The translations under genes were made by a program, and so were the position numbers. This document shows, piece by piece, positions 8,698-19,033 of a stretch of DNA of 40,762 nucleotides; position 1 is the stretch's first letter, and every line of letters starts with the position of its first letter. The notes under the pieces were generated by a model. That model was given only the letters and a program-made list of their open reading frames with translations, did not search any database and had not been told where the DNA came from. The stretch comes from Prochlorococcus sp. AG-363-O06 (GTDB lineage Bacteria; Cyanobacteriota; Cyanobacteriia; PCC-6307; Cyanobiaceae), in the NCBI GenBank assembly GCA_003280085.1, contig QCFY01000012.1, positions 1-40,762 on the forward strand. Reading direction: 5' to 3'.

Positions 8698-11600
8698 TTA
8701 GAATCTAAAAAACATTTGCAACTGACTTTGCCAAGTTCCATCTTTGTCAATTGAACCTTGTACACCAACATTTGAACTCACCTGATATCGAAGAGTTCCC
8801 TGCGGTGGAATATCTTTTCTATTAGGAGTGGCAAGAACTGAAAAGTTAAATCTATTAGTTAAGTCAACACCAATCTCTGTAACCCATGCTTGTTGAGGTG
8901 ATAGTTGACCCGGTGATTGCTCACTATTCACTGATTGACTTTCCTCTCCTTTCTCTATAACTTCTGGACCAGTTACATATGCAGGATAAAGTCCAACCTG
9001 TAGTCTTTCACTAAAGGATCCAGCAATAGTCCCTAAGAATGGAGAAATAATAGATTTGCTAAGTACATTTGCAAGAACTTCTCTTTGTCCACCTCCTAAT
9101 AGGCGGTCAATAGAATTGCCACCTATTAGGCCATAAAGCTCAGCTCTTGGCATAGGAGGGTTACTGCGTAATTCAAAATTTTCAGACAAGCGATCTGCCT
9201 GACCAGTAGCTGTAACTATAACTTCAACTACACGAGCACCACCAATCCCTACAGAGCTAATTCCATTAGAAGCAAAATCACTTGAGGAGGCGAGATTACT
9301 ACTATCCCCAACACTTTCCGAAACTCGACTAGTCATAGTTACGTCGACATAGGGTATTAAGCCTAAAGAAGGTGTAAAAACTGCAACATTAGGTGCACGT
9401 CGTTCAAGATTAAAAGTGGTTGTAAACAAATTAACTCTTCCATTCTTTAATCGAACAAGCCCTCTAGCCTTTAAGCTTGGATCTAATGCACCATTCAAAG
9501 TCAACAAACCCGATACATTAAAACTTGCCAAAGGCTGAGAGGTAATTCTCAAGTTTGGACCTAAGCGAAGACGCAAGTTATCAAAAGTAATTGGTGAGCC
9601 TTCAGGGAGAGAAGAGCGAATTAACTTACTATTTGAAGCACTCACGTCCTGACCAAACAAAGTCAAAGGAGATTTATAATCCCATTGCTGTTCTGGCAAG
9701 ACATTATTTCTTTTAATCAAAGTAGCTTGAGAGTTAGAACTTTTATAAGAGTCATCTTTTTTATTCTTGGCTGATTTTGCCGGTGAAATAGTCCCCTCAT
9801 TAATTGAGAGTTCTCCTCCTAAACTTGGCTTAAACAACGCGCCTTTAACAATCAAATCAGAAGCTACAGATACCTCTGCCATAGGCAATTTAATAGGTAG
9901 CCCTAAGATCTCAATAAGAAGTGGGTTGCTCTCTTCTGAAGACTTAAATAAACTTATATTCCCTTTCCCATTTAAGATTCCATTTGACCCTATAGAAGCC
10001 TTCAGTTTTTGCACTTCTATACGGTTAGAAGAAAAAACAAATGAAGCATTAAAACTATCAACAGTCTCTTCCATTACTTCAAACCTTGCATTTTTAACTG
10101 CCCAAAATCCATTAACCAAAGGATCTCCCTGTGTGCCTGTAATCAATAATTTCAAATCAGACTCGCCTTCCAACCAATTCATTTCACCACCCGCAAGACC
10201 TGACAAGAACTCAAGGCCATCTCCATTACTCCGAACACTCAAATCAAAAGGAGTAGTCGAGTCGAGGGGGATTTGCCCAGAAAGAAGCAATGAGTCAATA
10301 GAGTTAACACTTTTCAACTCAATATCTACCAGAATGTAGGAGTTAAGAATATTAACCTCTCCTCTATTTAACACTAATGAGTAGCTATCTAAGCTTGCAT
10401 CATCTATTACCAGATCTGCAGTAATTTGAGGTCTAGGCTTATCTAACCGATATTTTCCAGAAAGTCCAAACATACCACTCAAAGAGGAAGGCATAGGACC
10501 TACTAATGATAGAAGAGAGAAAGGAATATTTAACAAAGAGAAAGTACCTTGACCTCCTTGTAAAGGCCCAGTAATCCTTGCTACAAATGGCTTCCCTTTG
10601 TAATCAGCACTTACCTTCTGTCCATTTGGCCATAGGTAACCTTTAAGCTCAAGGTCAAGATGTAACTTTGAGAAACTAGGTCCATCAAGGTTAAGCAAAG
10701 CATCAACTTTGCCACGTAATTCATTAGGGTTGATAAATTTCTCTTTACGCTTAAGTTGTTTGTTTTTACTAAGCGAGATTTGAGATTTAGATAATGCTTT
10801 CAGATGGCCATCGATTGACCCGTCATATGAATCAATAACAAGTCGACCCAAGTCCTTTGCGAAGCCTCTTGTTGGCATAAAGTCAATATTAAGCTTTGGA
10901 ATCTGTAAAGCTGTATTTGTAAGCCAACGTGCACTGAGCTGACTAGCCTTTGCTGTAGCAGTAACACCTGCGCCAAGACTACCTTCCGCTGATAAAGAGA
11001 CTTGACCAGAGTCAGGAGGAGAAAACAAGCCTTCTATTTCATAACTTTTGTCTAAAAGCTTTCCTTTAAGATTTGCTTGACGCAACTGCAAACCCATAAC
11101 GCGTGGGTAGCTCATTGTGATGTCACCCTCTACAAACAATGGATTTAATCCAAGTTCACCTTTTCCACTAATTTCTCCAAAAACCCTTTTAAAACTTTTT
11201 TCAAAAGGAATCGCTACTTCCATTCGATCTAACCTAAAACCGTCGAAATTCCACTGATAGCGATTCGATTTTTCTTTTAGGAAAATATTTCCTCCTAATC
11301 TCCTAATCGTCAACTCATCCAAGAGCCAACTCTTATTCAATTTTGCACTTATTGACCCAGGGACAGAAGCTCCAACTGAGGCCATTGTCAACTGCCCACC
11401 CCCTTGAGGTAGTCCGATGAAATCCCCTCTCCATTCTTCCTGTAGACGTACTCCTCTCGCTTGGGGGTTAACGACACCTAAAGAAATTTTTGTCGCAAGT
11501 TCAGACAATGGACCTTTGACTTGCCCTTCAGCAGAAAGTGTTCCTACAATTGATGTCCCCAAGACAGACCCTACATTTGCCAAGGGGAAAGGCGGTAAAT

Positions 11601-12666
11601 TTATGTCGGCATGCAATTCACCAAGCTGAAATCCCTTCTCATCAAAGCCAATTGGCAAGATCGCATCTACCTTAAGTTTTGGATTGTCGAATTCCTTTAG
11701 CCGAAGCAAAGCCGATGCATTTATATCTATCTGATTGAGGGAATCAAGTGGGATCTCCCCCGTTAAATCCGCTTGCCAAGAGCCATAATCCCATTGGCTA
11801 TTTGGCAAATGAACTTTATTGTCCTGACAATTAACAACTGTCTTCTTAGACGAGAGGTTGTTTGTCAATGGGGATCCACTCAAATTAACGTCAGCAAGCA
11901 ACAGTTTTCCCTTGCAATCAAACTTATCTTTGCCAAAACTAAGCTCTACATCGCCATCAACATTCCCTTTAATCTCAAACGGAAAAGTTTTCTTAAATAA
12001 AGTTGCAATAGATTCAAGTTTTAGATCACTAACACGCGTTTTAGCTTGTAGCTCTAATCTGTCCCAATAACCTTCTCCATTTAAAAAGAGACTTCCTCTC
12101 TTTGGTAATCCCAAATATATTGAACCTGCGACTCTTTTCTTGGAAAGCTGCAATAAAGCCCTGGCTTTTACAGTGTATTCAAGTTGTTCAGGCTTAAGGT
12201 GAATTTTCGCTGGCTCAGCAAGATTGACTAGCAAAGAAAAATTAGGACTAGCCTTAGAAGTAATTTTTCCAGGAATCCAAAATGTCCCTTTTTCGTTTAT
12301 ATGTAAATCTACTTTTGCTCCAAAAGGAGTAACAATTACGACTGGCTGCCAGTTGAATAAGCTTGAAATTGGAGCAAATTTAAAAGTCAAACTAGAAAAT
12401 TTCGCATTTGACCTATCGGTTACTCCTTCAAGTAACCTTGTCGGACCAAGAGCAACTCCCCAAGGCCTAAGTCCTTTATATTCACCAAGGACTATGGGAT
12501 GACCTAACGGTTTAGCAAGACTATCCTCAATTCTTGGGCGAAAACGTGCAAACATCAAAGAAGCAAAGCTATCCGCGCCAACCCATGCCAAAACAACAGC
12601 ACCCAAGGCCAAAGCACCCTTGACCTTCCACCGATTTATTTTTAAGGATTTAATCCTTACCCTCAT
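8698..12666 (-). CDS. tamB: TamB/TIC236-like translocation and assembly protein (DUF490)
   Basis: Giant 1322-residue protein anchored in the inner membrane and expected to span the periplasm, helping outer-membrane protein assembly or lipid transfer (family knowledge: TamB, and TIC236 of chloroplasts). One membrane segment is seen at about residues 16-36 after a basic N-terminus. The body is a long run of alternating hydrophobic and polar beta strands. The last third has the DUF490 character (IIGGN-like loop, VTATGQADRLSENFELRSNPPM region) and the chain ends in an aromatic FFRF, like a beta-strand end signal. It is the first leftward gene after the 65-bp divergent gap to ycf51. Confidence 0.88.
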   Translation of the reverse strand: MRVRIKSLKINRWKVKGALALGAVVLAWVGADSFASLMFARFRPRIEDSLAKPLGHPIVLGEYKGLRPWGVALGPTRLLEGVTDRSNAKFSSLTFKFAPISSLFNWQPVVIVTPFGAKVDLHINEKGTFWIPGKITSKASPNFSLLVNLAEPAKIHLKPEQLEYTVKARALLQLSKKRVAGSIYLGLPKRGSLFLNGEGYWDRLELQAKTRVSDLKLESIATLFKKTFPFEIKGNVDGDVELSFGKDKFDCKGKLLLADVNLSGSPLTNNLSSKKTVVNCQDNKVHLPNSQWDYGSWQADLTGEIPLDSLNQIDINASALLRLKEFDNPKLKVDAILPIGFDEKGFQLGELHADINLPPFPLANVGSVLGTSIVGTLSAEGQVKGPLSELATKISLGVVNPQARGVRLQEEWRGDFIGLPQGGGQLTMASVGASVPGSISAKLNKSWLLDELTIRRLGGNIFLKEKSNRYQWNFDGFRLDRMEVAIPFEKSFKRVFGEISGKGELGLNPLFVEGDITMSYPRVMGLQLRQANLKGKLLDKSYEIEGLFSPPDSGQVSLSAEGSLGAGVTATAKASQLSARWLTNTALQIPKLNIDFMPTRGFAKDLGRLVIDSYDGSIDGHLKALSKSQISLSKNKQLKRKEKFINPNELRGKVDALLNLDGPSFSKLHLDLELKGYLWPNGQKVSADYKGKPFVARITGPLQGGQGTFSLLNIPFSLLSLVGPMPSSLSGMFGLSGKYRLDKPRPQITADLVIDDASLDSYSLVLNRGEVNILNSYILVDIELKSVNSIDSLLLSGQIPLDSTTPFDLSVRSNGDGLEFLSGLAGGEMNWLEGESDLKLLITGTQGDPLVNGFWAVKNARFEVMEETVDSFNASFVFSSNRIEVQKLKASIGSNGILNGKGNISLFKSSEESNPLLIEILGLPIKLPMAEVSVASDLIVKGALFKPSLGGELSINEGTISPAKSAKNKKDDSYKSSNSQATLIKRNNVLPEQQWDYKSPLTLFGQDVSASNSKLIRSSLPEGSPITFDNLRLRLGPNLRITSQPLASFNVSGLLTLNGALDPSLKARGLVRLKNGRVNLFTTTFNLERRAPNVAVFTPSLGLIPYVDVTMTSRVSESVGDSSNLASSSDFASNGISSVGIGGARVVEVIVTATGQADRLSENFELRSNPPMPRAELYGLIGGNSIDRLLGGGQREVLANVLSKSIISPFLGTIAGSFSERLQVGLYPAYVTGPEVIEKGEESQSVNSEQSPGQLSPQQAWVTEIGVDLTNRFNFSVLATPNRKDIPPQGTLRYQVSSNVGVQGSIDKDGTWQSQLQMFFRF

Positions 12667-12731
12667 ATCGTTGAATCAACCAGCGAGGGTTTCACCAAAC
12701 TATAAGAAGTGAATGTGAGGTTCACCAGCCC

Positions 12732-13217
12732 ATGTCCATTATTGAATTCCTCCAAATCTCTACCAAATGGCTTGCTTGGTCAGGCTTAGCACTAAGTGCC
12801 ATAACCCTCATAGCATTCTTGATCAAATGGGGCATTAGGTTTCGCCTTGTTGGAACAACTATTTTCACTTTTTTACTATGTGGTAGTTGCTTTGCATTTC
12901 TGAAAAGCTACACCCCACCGAAGGTTGTAGAAGGTGCAAAGTATGCACCTATTGTTTACGATAATGGTAAAGACCTTGTAATAGCTAAGGCCTCAAAAGA
13001 TTTTTCTAGTGAATCTATAAGGCCAACACTTCAACAACTAGCTGGGAATATTAAGGGTGGAGAGAGAAATGGAGCCATTGTGCATATTCGACTTAGACAA
13101 GTTGTTCCCGTCTCAAAGGGAATAAGCAAACCTGTAATCCTTGGAGAAATAATAAAAGAGCAAGAAAAAGAAACATATAAAGGCGTAGCATATAAACAAA
13201 TAAAAGATGAAACGTGA
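12732..13217 (+). CDS. ycf51: Ycf51 family protein (DUF2518)
   Basis: Conserved cyanobacterial and plastid-type protein of unknown function, 161 residues. Two membrane segments are visible (about residues 13-31 and 37-55), around the family hallmark FLIKWGIRFRLVG. The soluble rest has the family pattern APIVYDNG, RPTLQQLAGNI and a C-terminal VILGEI. ATG at 12732 follows a TATAAG box at 12701-12706 that could serve as a -10 element, without a good -35. The 3' end overlaps the next gene by 11 bp, which points to coupling with the DUF4332 protein. Confidence 0.85.
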   Translation: MSIIEFLQISTKWLAWSGLALSAITLIAFLIKWGIRFRLVGTTIFTFLLCGSCFAFLKSYTPPKVVEGAKYAPIVYDNGKDLVIAKASKDFSSESIRPTLQQLAGNIKGGERNGAIVHIRLRQVVPVSKGISKPVILGEIIKEQEKETYKGVAYKQIKDET

Positions 13218-13611
13218 ATTTACAATTAAGGAGTTCCCAGCAGGTTTTAGCCACGAAAAGCAAAAGCTGTTTTTATCTGGGATAAAAAGTTGGAATAGAC
13301 TCGGCGACCTTAACGACAAAGAACTTTACAGGCTTGTCAGAGAAAGTAATTCTTCAGTTCAGAGATTAAAAAAGCTTAGAGGATTTGCTCAACTTATTTG
13401 TCAGTTAGATATTCCAATACAAACGGCAGCTTTGCTTTTACATTCAGGAATACCTTGTGTTGAGGCATTAGCTTTAATGACACCTCAACAAATCATTCGC
13501 CAAACAGGCCGACTTAATAGGCAATTAAACTCTGGCACAGAGTCTTCATTAGACTTGTCGAGTGCAAATGAATTAATTAAGCGTGCAAGAAAAAGGCAAA
13601 AACATAAGTGA
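13207..13611 (+). CDS. DUF4332 domain protein
   Basis: 134-residue soluble protein with the look of DUF4332: paired helix-hairpin-helix-like modules, here around LFLSGIKSWNRLGDLND, LRGFAQLICQLDIPIQTAALL and ALMTPQQIIRQTGRLN. Such modules often contact nucleic acid, but no function is established for this protein. The C-terminus is very basic (RARKRQKHK). ATG at 13207 lies inside the end of ycf51 in another frame. No signal peptide or membrane segment. Confidence 0.7.
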   Translation: MKREFTIKEFPAGFSHEKQKLFLSGIKSWNRLGDLNDKELYRLVRESNSSVQRLKKLRGFAQLICQLDIPIQTAALLLHSGIPCVEALALMTPQQIIRQTGRLNRQLNSGTESSLDLSSANELIKRARKRQKHK

Positions 13612-13675
13612 CCCATCAACGCCCATCAACATTCAACCAGGGCTTGAAATAGACCTATAGCCACCTACTAGGAAA

Positions 13676-13942
13676 GTGATTAACTTCCCTTTGCTAATTC
13701 TCCTTGTCTTAACGGTAGTTTCTCCAGTGAAAGCAAGGTCAAGCCTTCTGGAGGCAGTAAAAAGCAATCCAGAAGAAGCGACTTCATTATGTAATCATTT
13801 AAGAGAATTAAATAAACAAGGCATTTCTGCTAGCTCAAAAAAAGCCATCAAGGAAATAGCAAAGAAAAGAAAAATAAGCACGATGGATGCTGAGATACTC
13901 TCAATTTATGTAATTGATATGAACTGTCCGGATATTCAATAA
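13676..13942 (+). CDS. Small exported protein of unknown function
   Basis: 88 residues, not recognised. The first 20 residues form a clear signal peptide (INFPLLILLVLTVVSP) with a likely cleavage after VKA, leaving a charged helical mature domain of about 68 residues with two cysteines (in SLCNHL and MNCPDI), which could form a disulfide in the periplasm. The start is GTG at 13676; there is no upstream ATG in frame close by. It sits 11 bp before the CocE-type hydrolase gene and is probably cotranscribed with it. The preceding gap holds a short direct repeat, cccatcaac twice (13612-13630). Confidence 0.65.
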   Translation: MINFPLLILLVLTVVSPVKARSSLLEAVKSNPEEATSLCNHLRELNKQGISASSKKAIKEIAKKRKISTMDAEILSIYVIDMNCPDIQ

Positions 13943-13953
13943 GTAAATTTTTT

Positions 13954-15546
13954 ATGGCAAGCATTTATTGGAAAGACAAGGTTCTGACCCTTAGTGACGG
14001 AGTGGAGCTTGTTTCAAGAATCTGGGTCCCAAGCCAAACAGATGGTCCCTGGCCGGCATTACTTATGCGACAGCCATATGGCAGAGAAATAGCCTCCACA
14101 GTTACCTATGCCCATCCAGAATGGTGGGCCAGCCATGGATTTCTGGTAGTCATTCAAGATGTAAGAGGCCAGGGATCTTCTAGTGGGCAATTCAAAGGCT
14201 TCATTAAAGAAGCATCTGATACTTCCGAAACCCATGAATGGGTTAGGTCTCTAAAAGATTGCAATGGCCTTCTAGGAACTTATGGGTTTTCCTACCAGGG
14301 GCTAACACAACTTATTGCGAAGCCTGGTACAAAGCCTCCAGAATGCCTGGCCCCAGCAATGACGGGGTTAAATGAAAAAGAACATTGGGCATGTGATGGC
14401 AATGCTTTTTGGTGGCATTTGAATATTGCTTGGGGTCTACAACTTGCCGCAATGAAAGCTCGTCGTAACAATGATTCCCAAACTTGGGAGTTACTTCGAA
14501 GAAGTTTGGAAGATGGCAGCTATTTAAGAGATGGTCCCAGCCTTCTATCAAAATTCGATTCAGAAGGAATGGCTTTAAAATGGCTAATGAACTCAGAAGG
14601 GGAAAATAGTTTATGGCAAAAATACAAACCTTTAGATAGTTGGCTAAAAAAGCCAATGCTATTAATTGGAGGCTGGTGGGACCCTCATCTAAATGGAATA
14701 CTTGATATATATAAAAAAGCGAAAAATGTTGGAGGAAAACCTGAGTTACATATTGGCCCGGCAACACATTTAAATTGGTGGAAAGAAGTTCAAAAAACTC
14801 AATTAATTTTTTTTAAAAAACATCTTCAGGGCTTAAAAGTTCAGAACGAAAAGAAAAATAATATTCACTTATGGAACATAAGTAAAGGCAAGTGGGAGGA
14901 TAGAAATGAAACTAATTATGAGAGTTCATGTGAACATAATAGCTGGAACCTGATTTTCAACGAAGGCAATCTCTCAGATTCAAGAATTGGATTCCTACAT
15001 CCAAGCAAAGCAAGTAAAGGAGTAGTCAATATAGTTAGTGACCCATGGCGACCTGTTCCATCAATAGGAGGTCATCTAGATAAACAACCAGGTCTTGCAG
15101 AAAGAAGCTCTATTGACAACAGGAATGATGTTGCAATATTTACTAGTGAACCATTTAGTAATGACGTTTGTATTGAAGGGATACCTTTACTTTGTTTAAA
15201 AGCTGAGTCTGAACAAGGTAGCTTTGACATTTGTGTCGCAATATCTAGAGTAAGTGCTAATCAAGAAACAGTCGAGCAACTTTCAACAGGTTTCTTACGT
15301 ATTAGAAACACAAATAACGCAAAAAATAGCCTTAGAGAGATTCACCTCCAACCATTGCTTGCATCGATAAGTAAGAATGAATCTCTAAGACTATCGATCT
15401 CTGGTTCGGCCTGGCCAGCTATTGGGATTAATCCAGGGAAAGCTGATGAACCATGTGGTGCCCCAAGTTCCAATTGCCTTGTGATCTCAATCAAAATGAT
15501 GCTTTCAGGTTCAAATTTTCGGATCTTGCCTCTGCTATCAAGATAA
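13954..15546 (+). CDS. CocE/NonD-family alpha/beta hydrolase
   Basis: 530-residue hydrolase of the X-Pro dipeptidyl-peptidase (S15)/cocaine esterase family; the true substrate (acyl ester, amide or peptide) is unknown. The core has QDVRGQGSSSG (68-78), the nucleophile elbow TYGFSYQG (Ser113), the acid GGWWDPHLNG (Asp243) and the base in IGPATHLNWW (His272). The C-terminal half has the jelly-roll features of the family (DPWRPVPSIGG, ending in the ISGSAWPAIGINPG region). No signal peptide, so it should act in the cytoplasm. A start at ATG 13954 gives the expected MASIYWKDKVLTLSDGVEL opening. Confidence 0.85.
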   Translation: MASIYWKDKVLTLSDGVELVSRIWVPSQTDGPWPALLMRQPYGREIASTVTYAHPEWWASHGFLVVIQDVRGQGSSSGQFKGFIKEASDTSETHEWVRSLKDCNGLLGTYGFSYQGLTQLIAKPGTKPPECLAPAMTGLNEKEHWACDGNAFWWHLNIAWGLQLAAMKARRNNDSQTWELLRRSLEDGSYLRDGPSLLSKFDSEGMALKWLMNSEGENSLWQKYKPLDSWLKKPMLLIGGWWDPHLNGILDIYKKAKNVGGKPELHIGPATHLNWWKEVQKTQLIFFKKHLQGLKVQNEKKNNIHLWNISKGKWEDRNETNYESSCEHNSWNLIFNEGNLSDSRIGFLHPSKASKGVVNIVSDPWRPVPSIGGHLDKQPGLAERSSIDNRNDVAIFTSEPFSNDVCIEGIPLLCLKAESEQGSFDICVAISRVSANQETVEQLSTGFLRIRNTNNAKNSLREIHLQPLLASISKNESLRLSISGSAWPAIGINPGKADEPCGAPSSNCLVISIKMMLSGSNFRILPLLSR

Positions 15547-15602
15547 TTCTGCAAGTAGCACTCAAATCAACGTAAGCTCTCAGATTAAATACCAAGCCTG
15601 TC

Positions 15603-17897
15603 ATGGTCACCAGTGTTGAGTTTGACTGGATGGAAGAAGAGGGGGTAAGGCTTGCTGAATGCAGGCATGATCACCCTTTTGCAATCCTGGGACCTCAAAT
15701 TCATAACGAAACTTGGATTATCCGAACGTGGATGCCAGAAGCCAGTTCAGTAAATCTTTTATGGCAAGGTAAAGAACACGAAATGACTAACCCAAATCAT
15801 CCTTGGGTTTACGAATACGTTCTACCGAAAAACCCTGGAAATTCATATCAAATCAAGGTTCTGAGAGGGGGGATTGAACATATACAGCATGATCCATGGT
15901 CCTTTCGCCAAGAATGGATGGGTGAAATCGATCGCCACCTATTTGCAGAAGGGAATCATCATCATATTTGGACAAAGATGGGGGCACATCTAATCAAGCA
16001 AAATGAGATAGAGGGAGTGATGTTTTGTCTATGGGCTCCAAATGCTCGTAGCGTATCCGTTATTGGAGACTTGAACTCCTGGGATGGCAAGCATCATCCA
16101 ATGCAATCTAGAGAAGGTGGAATATGGGAATTATTTATACCCGGACTCAAAGAATCATCTCTTTATAAGTATGAAATAAGGTCGCAAAAAGGCCATTGCT
16201 ACAAGAAAGCTGACCCTTATGGATTTCAACATGAAGTAAGACCTGCTACAAGTTCTATCGTTACAAGAACGAATTCTTATAAGTGGTCAGACAAGGATTG
16301 GATACAACAGCGAGATAAAAGCAATCCAATCGACCAGCCAATCTCTGTATATGAGATGCATTTAGGAAGTTGGATGCATGCATCTACAGATGAACCTTTC
16401 AAAGAAGAGAATGGAACCGATAGGTCACCTGTCCCAGCGGCTGATATGAAGCCTGGAACAAGGCTATTAACCTATCAAGAGCTTGCTGAAAAAATAGTTC
16501 CCTACGTGAAAGAAAGAGGCTTTACTCATATTGAGCTGCTTCCAATTACTGAGCATCCATTTGATGGATCATGGGGCTATCAAGTCACAGGGTGGTATGC
16601 ACCTACAAGTAGATATGGTTCACCAGATGAGTTCAAATATTTTATTGACAGCTGCCATAAAGAAGGTATTGGAGTAATACTTGATTGGGTTCCTGGTCAT
16701 TTTCCAAAAGATAGTCATGGGCTTGCATTCTTTGATGGTTGTCATCTTTATGAACATGCTGACCCGCGAATCGGTGAGCATAAAGAATGGGGCACATTAA
16801 TTTTCAATTACAGTCGTAATGAAGTTAGAAACTTCCTAGTAGCAAACTTAATTTTTTGGTTCGAACAGTTTCATATAGATGGTATTCGTGTAGATGCAGT
16901 GGCTTCAATGCTATATCGCGACTATCTGCGGCCAGATGGCGAATGGCTTCCAAATGAGCATGGCGGAAGAGAAAATACAGAGGCTGTGATGTTCCTTCAA
17001 CAAGCAAACCATGTTCTTTTCGAACACTTTCCAGGAGCACTATCTATTGCAGAAGAGTCAACAACCTGGCCTCAAGTTACAAAACCAACTGATATAGGAG
17101 GATTAGGTTTCAACCTTAAATGGAACATGGGTTGGATGCACGATATGCTCGATTATTTTGAGTTAGATCCTTGGTTTAGACAATTTAATCAGAACAATAT
17201 AACGTTCTCGATTATGTATAACTATACTGAAAACTTTATGCTTGCATTAAGCCACGACGAAGTGGTTCATGGGAAAAGTCATCTTCTACACAAAATGCCA
17301 GGGGATGACTGGCAAAAATATGCCAATACACGCGCAATCCTTGCCTATATGTGGACGCATCCTGGCAAGAAAACTATTTTCATGGGTATGGAATTTGGAC
17401 AAAGAAAAGAATGGAATGTTTGGGACGATCTTCAGTGGGATTTACTAAAGTTCCAACCACATCAAGGTATACAAAGACTTATTGATGATTTGAATCTTCT
17501 CTATAAAACAGAACCCGCCCTATGGAAGAACGACTTTGATCAATATGGATTCCAGTGGATTGATTGTAATGACAAAGACAATTCAGTAATTAGCTTTATG
17601 AGAAGAGAAAGTGAAAGTGGTCACTGGCTAGTAATAGTAGGCAATTTCACTCCTCAATATCATTCAAACTACAGAATCGGAGTCCCTCAAAATGGTTATT
17701 ACGAAGAAGTTCTAAATACCGATGGAACTCGCTATGGAGGCAGTAATAAAGGAAATATGGGAGGAAAGTTTGCTGATGAGTGGAAAATCCATGGCTATGA
17801 GCAATCTCTGGATCTTTGCTTGCCACCACTGAGTTTATTAGTGCTAAGGCATAATCCAAAAGTCTTAGAAAAATCCAATAAAAACAAAAAGGTGTAA
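15603..17897 (+). CDS. glgB: 1,4-alpha-glucan branching enzyme
   Basis: Introduces alpha-1,6 branches into glycogen, the carbon store of these cells. The 764-residue GH13 enzyme has an N-terminal extension and CBM48 domain ([20 protein letters not shown]), then the barrel. Catalytic residues match E. coli spacing: Asp431 in [12 protein letters not shown], Glu484 in SIAEES and Asp552 in [10 protein letters not shown] (differences of 53 and 68 to 121, as in the family). The C-terminal all-beta domain ends in [14 protein letters not shown] at 15603. It lies 79 bp upstream of hemE; no terminator is visible between them. Confidence 0.97.
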   Translation: MVTSVEFDWMEEEGVRLAECRHDHPFAILGPQIHNETWIIRTWMPEASSVNLLWQGKEHEMTNPNHPWVYEYVLPKNPGNSYQIKVLRGGIEHIQHDPWSFRQEWMGEIDRHLFAEGNHHHIWTKMGAHLIKQNEIEGVMFCLWAPNARSVSVIGDLNSWDGKHHPMQSREGGIWELFIPGLKESSLYKYEIRSQKGHCYKKADPYGFQHEVRPATSSIVTRTNSYKWSDKDWIQQRDKSNPIDQPISVYEMHLGSWMHASTDEPFKEENGTDRSPVPAADMKPGTRLLTYQELAEKIVPYVKERGFTHIELLPITEHPFDGSWGYQVTGWYAPTSRYGSPDEFKYFIDSCHKEGIGVILDWVPGHFPKDSHGLAFFDGCHLYEHADPRIGEHKEWGTLIFNYSRNEVRNFLVANLIFWFEQFHIDGIRVDAVASMLYRDYLRPDGEWLPNEHGGRENTEAVMFLQQANHVLFEHFPGALSIAEESTTWPQVTKPTDIGGLGFNLKWNMGWMHDMLDYFELDPWFRQFNQNNITFSIMYNYTENFMLALSHDEVVHGKSHLLHKMPGDDWQKYANTRAILAYMWTHPGKKTIFMGMEFGQRKEWNVWDDLQWDLLKFQPHQGIQRLIDDLNLLYKTEPALWKNDFDQYGFQWIDCNDKDNSVISFMRRESESGHWLVIVGNFTPQYHSNYRIGVPQNGYYEEVLNTDGTRYGGSNKGNMGGKFADEWKIHGYEQSLDLCLPPLSLLVLRHNPKVLEKSNKNKKV

Positions 17898-17976
17898 CGA
17901 AGACTTTGCGTATCCCTCATTTAAGGCCATATCAGTTCAGCCCTTAAAGTAAGTTTTGGCTTGGTTCTTAAAACAG

Positions 17977-19029
17977 ATGAGCGAAATACAACCATTACTT
18001 CTTCGCGCAGCTCGTGGCGAGTCCGTCGAGAGGCCTCCTGTTTGGATGATGAGGCAAGCAGGGCGGTACATGAAGGTCTATAGAGACCTAAGAGATCAAC
18101 ATCAAAGCTTTAGAGAGCGCTCAGAAAACCCTGACTTGTCATATGAGATCTCAATGCAACCATTTGAGGCATTTGAGCCAGATGGGGTAATCCTGTTTTC
18201 AGACATACTCACACCACTCCCTGGGATGGGAATTGATTTCGACATTGTTGAAAGCAAAGGTCCATTAATTAATGAGCCAATAAGAAACCTCCAGCAAGTT
18301 GAAGCTCTGAGACCCCTTGAGCCAAAAGAGAGCATGGGATTTGTTGGGGAAGTGTTAACTCGTCTCAGGGAAAGTGTTGGCAATAAAGCAACGGTATTAG
18401 GTTTTGTTGGCGCACCTTGGACTCTTGCTGCATACGTTGTCGAAGGTAAAAGCAGCAAAAATTATGCGGTGATTAAAGCTATGGCCTTTAAAGAACCAAC
18501 GCTTTTACATTCACTTTTGGACCATTTTGCTGAATCAATTGCAAATTATTTGCGATACCAAATTGATTCAGGTGCGCAAGTCGTACAAATGTTTGACTCT
18601 TGGGCTGGTCAATTGAGTCCTATCGATTACGACACCTTTGCGGCTCCCTATCAAAAAAAAGTTATTGATCTTGTAAAACAAACTCACCCTGACACTCCAA
18701 TGATTCTTTACATCTCAGGGAGTGCAGGGGTGCTTGAGCGAATGGGAAAAACTGGAATAGATATAGTTTCACTTGATTGGACTGTTGATATGGCTGATGG
18801 ATGCTCCAGGCTTCCCAAGGACATCGGAGTGCAGGGAAATGTAGATCCTGGACTTTTATTTGGAGACCCTGAAGCAATTCGATCTAGAATTGTTGATACT
18901 GTTTTAAAAGCAAAAGGGCGTAAGCATATACTCAATCTTGGCCATGGAATTCTGCCTGGGACTCCCGAGGCAAATGCACAAGTATTCTTCGAAACAGGAA
19001 AGGCAATTAATGACTACATAAATAGGTAA
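17977..19029 (+). CDS. hemE: Uroporphyrinogen decarboxylase
   Basis: Decarboxylates uroporphyrinogen III to coproporphyrinogen III on the heme and chlorophyll route. The 350-residue protein shows the signature [12 protein letters not shown] near residues 21-32, [13 protein letters not shown], and the C-terminal [17 protein letters not shown] region. I chose the ATG at 17977 (MSEIQPLL) as homologs start here; a TTG at 17956 would add seven residues that do not resemble the family. The next gene begins 4 bp after its stop. Confidence 0.96.
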   Translation: MSEIQPLLLRAARGESVERPPVWMMRQAGRYMKVYRDLRDQHQSFRERSENPDLSYEISMQPFEAFEPDGVILFSDILTPLPGMGIDFDIVESKGPLINEPIRNLQQVEALRPLEPKESMGFVGEVLTRLRESVGNKATVLGFVGAPWTLAAYVVEGKSSKNYAVIKAMAFKEPTLLHSLLDHFAESIANYLRYQIDSGAQVVQMFDSWAGQLSPIDYDTFAAPYQKKVIDLVKQTHPDTPMILYISGSAGVLERMGKTGIDIVSLDWTVDMADGCSRLPKDIGVQGNVDPGLLFGDPEAIRSRIVDTVLKAKGRKHILNLGHGILPGTPEANAQVFFETGKAINDYINR

Positions 19030-19033
19030 GGAT

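Noticed and set aside
9767-10339. 190-codon open frame on the + strand inside the tamB-like gene
   Set aside because: It lies wholly antisense to a long coherent protein, is Ser/Pro/Thr-rich and shows no family features; it is a mirror of the real reading frame.
13612-13630. Direct repeat of cccatcaac as a mobile-element footprint
   Set aside because: Only nine bases twice, without inverted ends or a transposase nearby.
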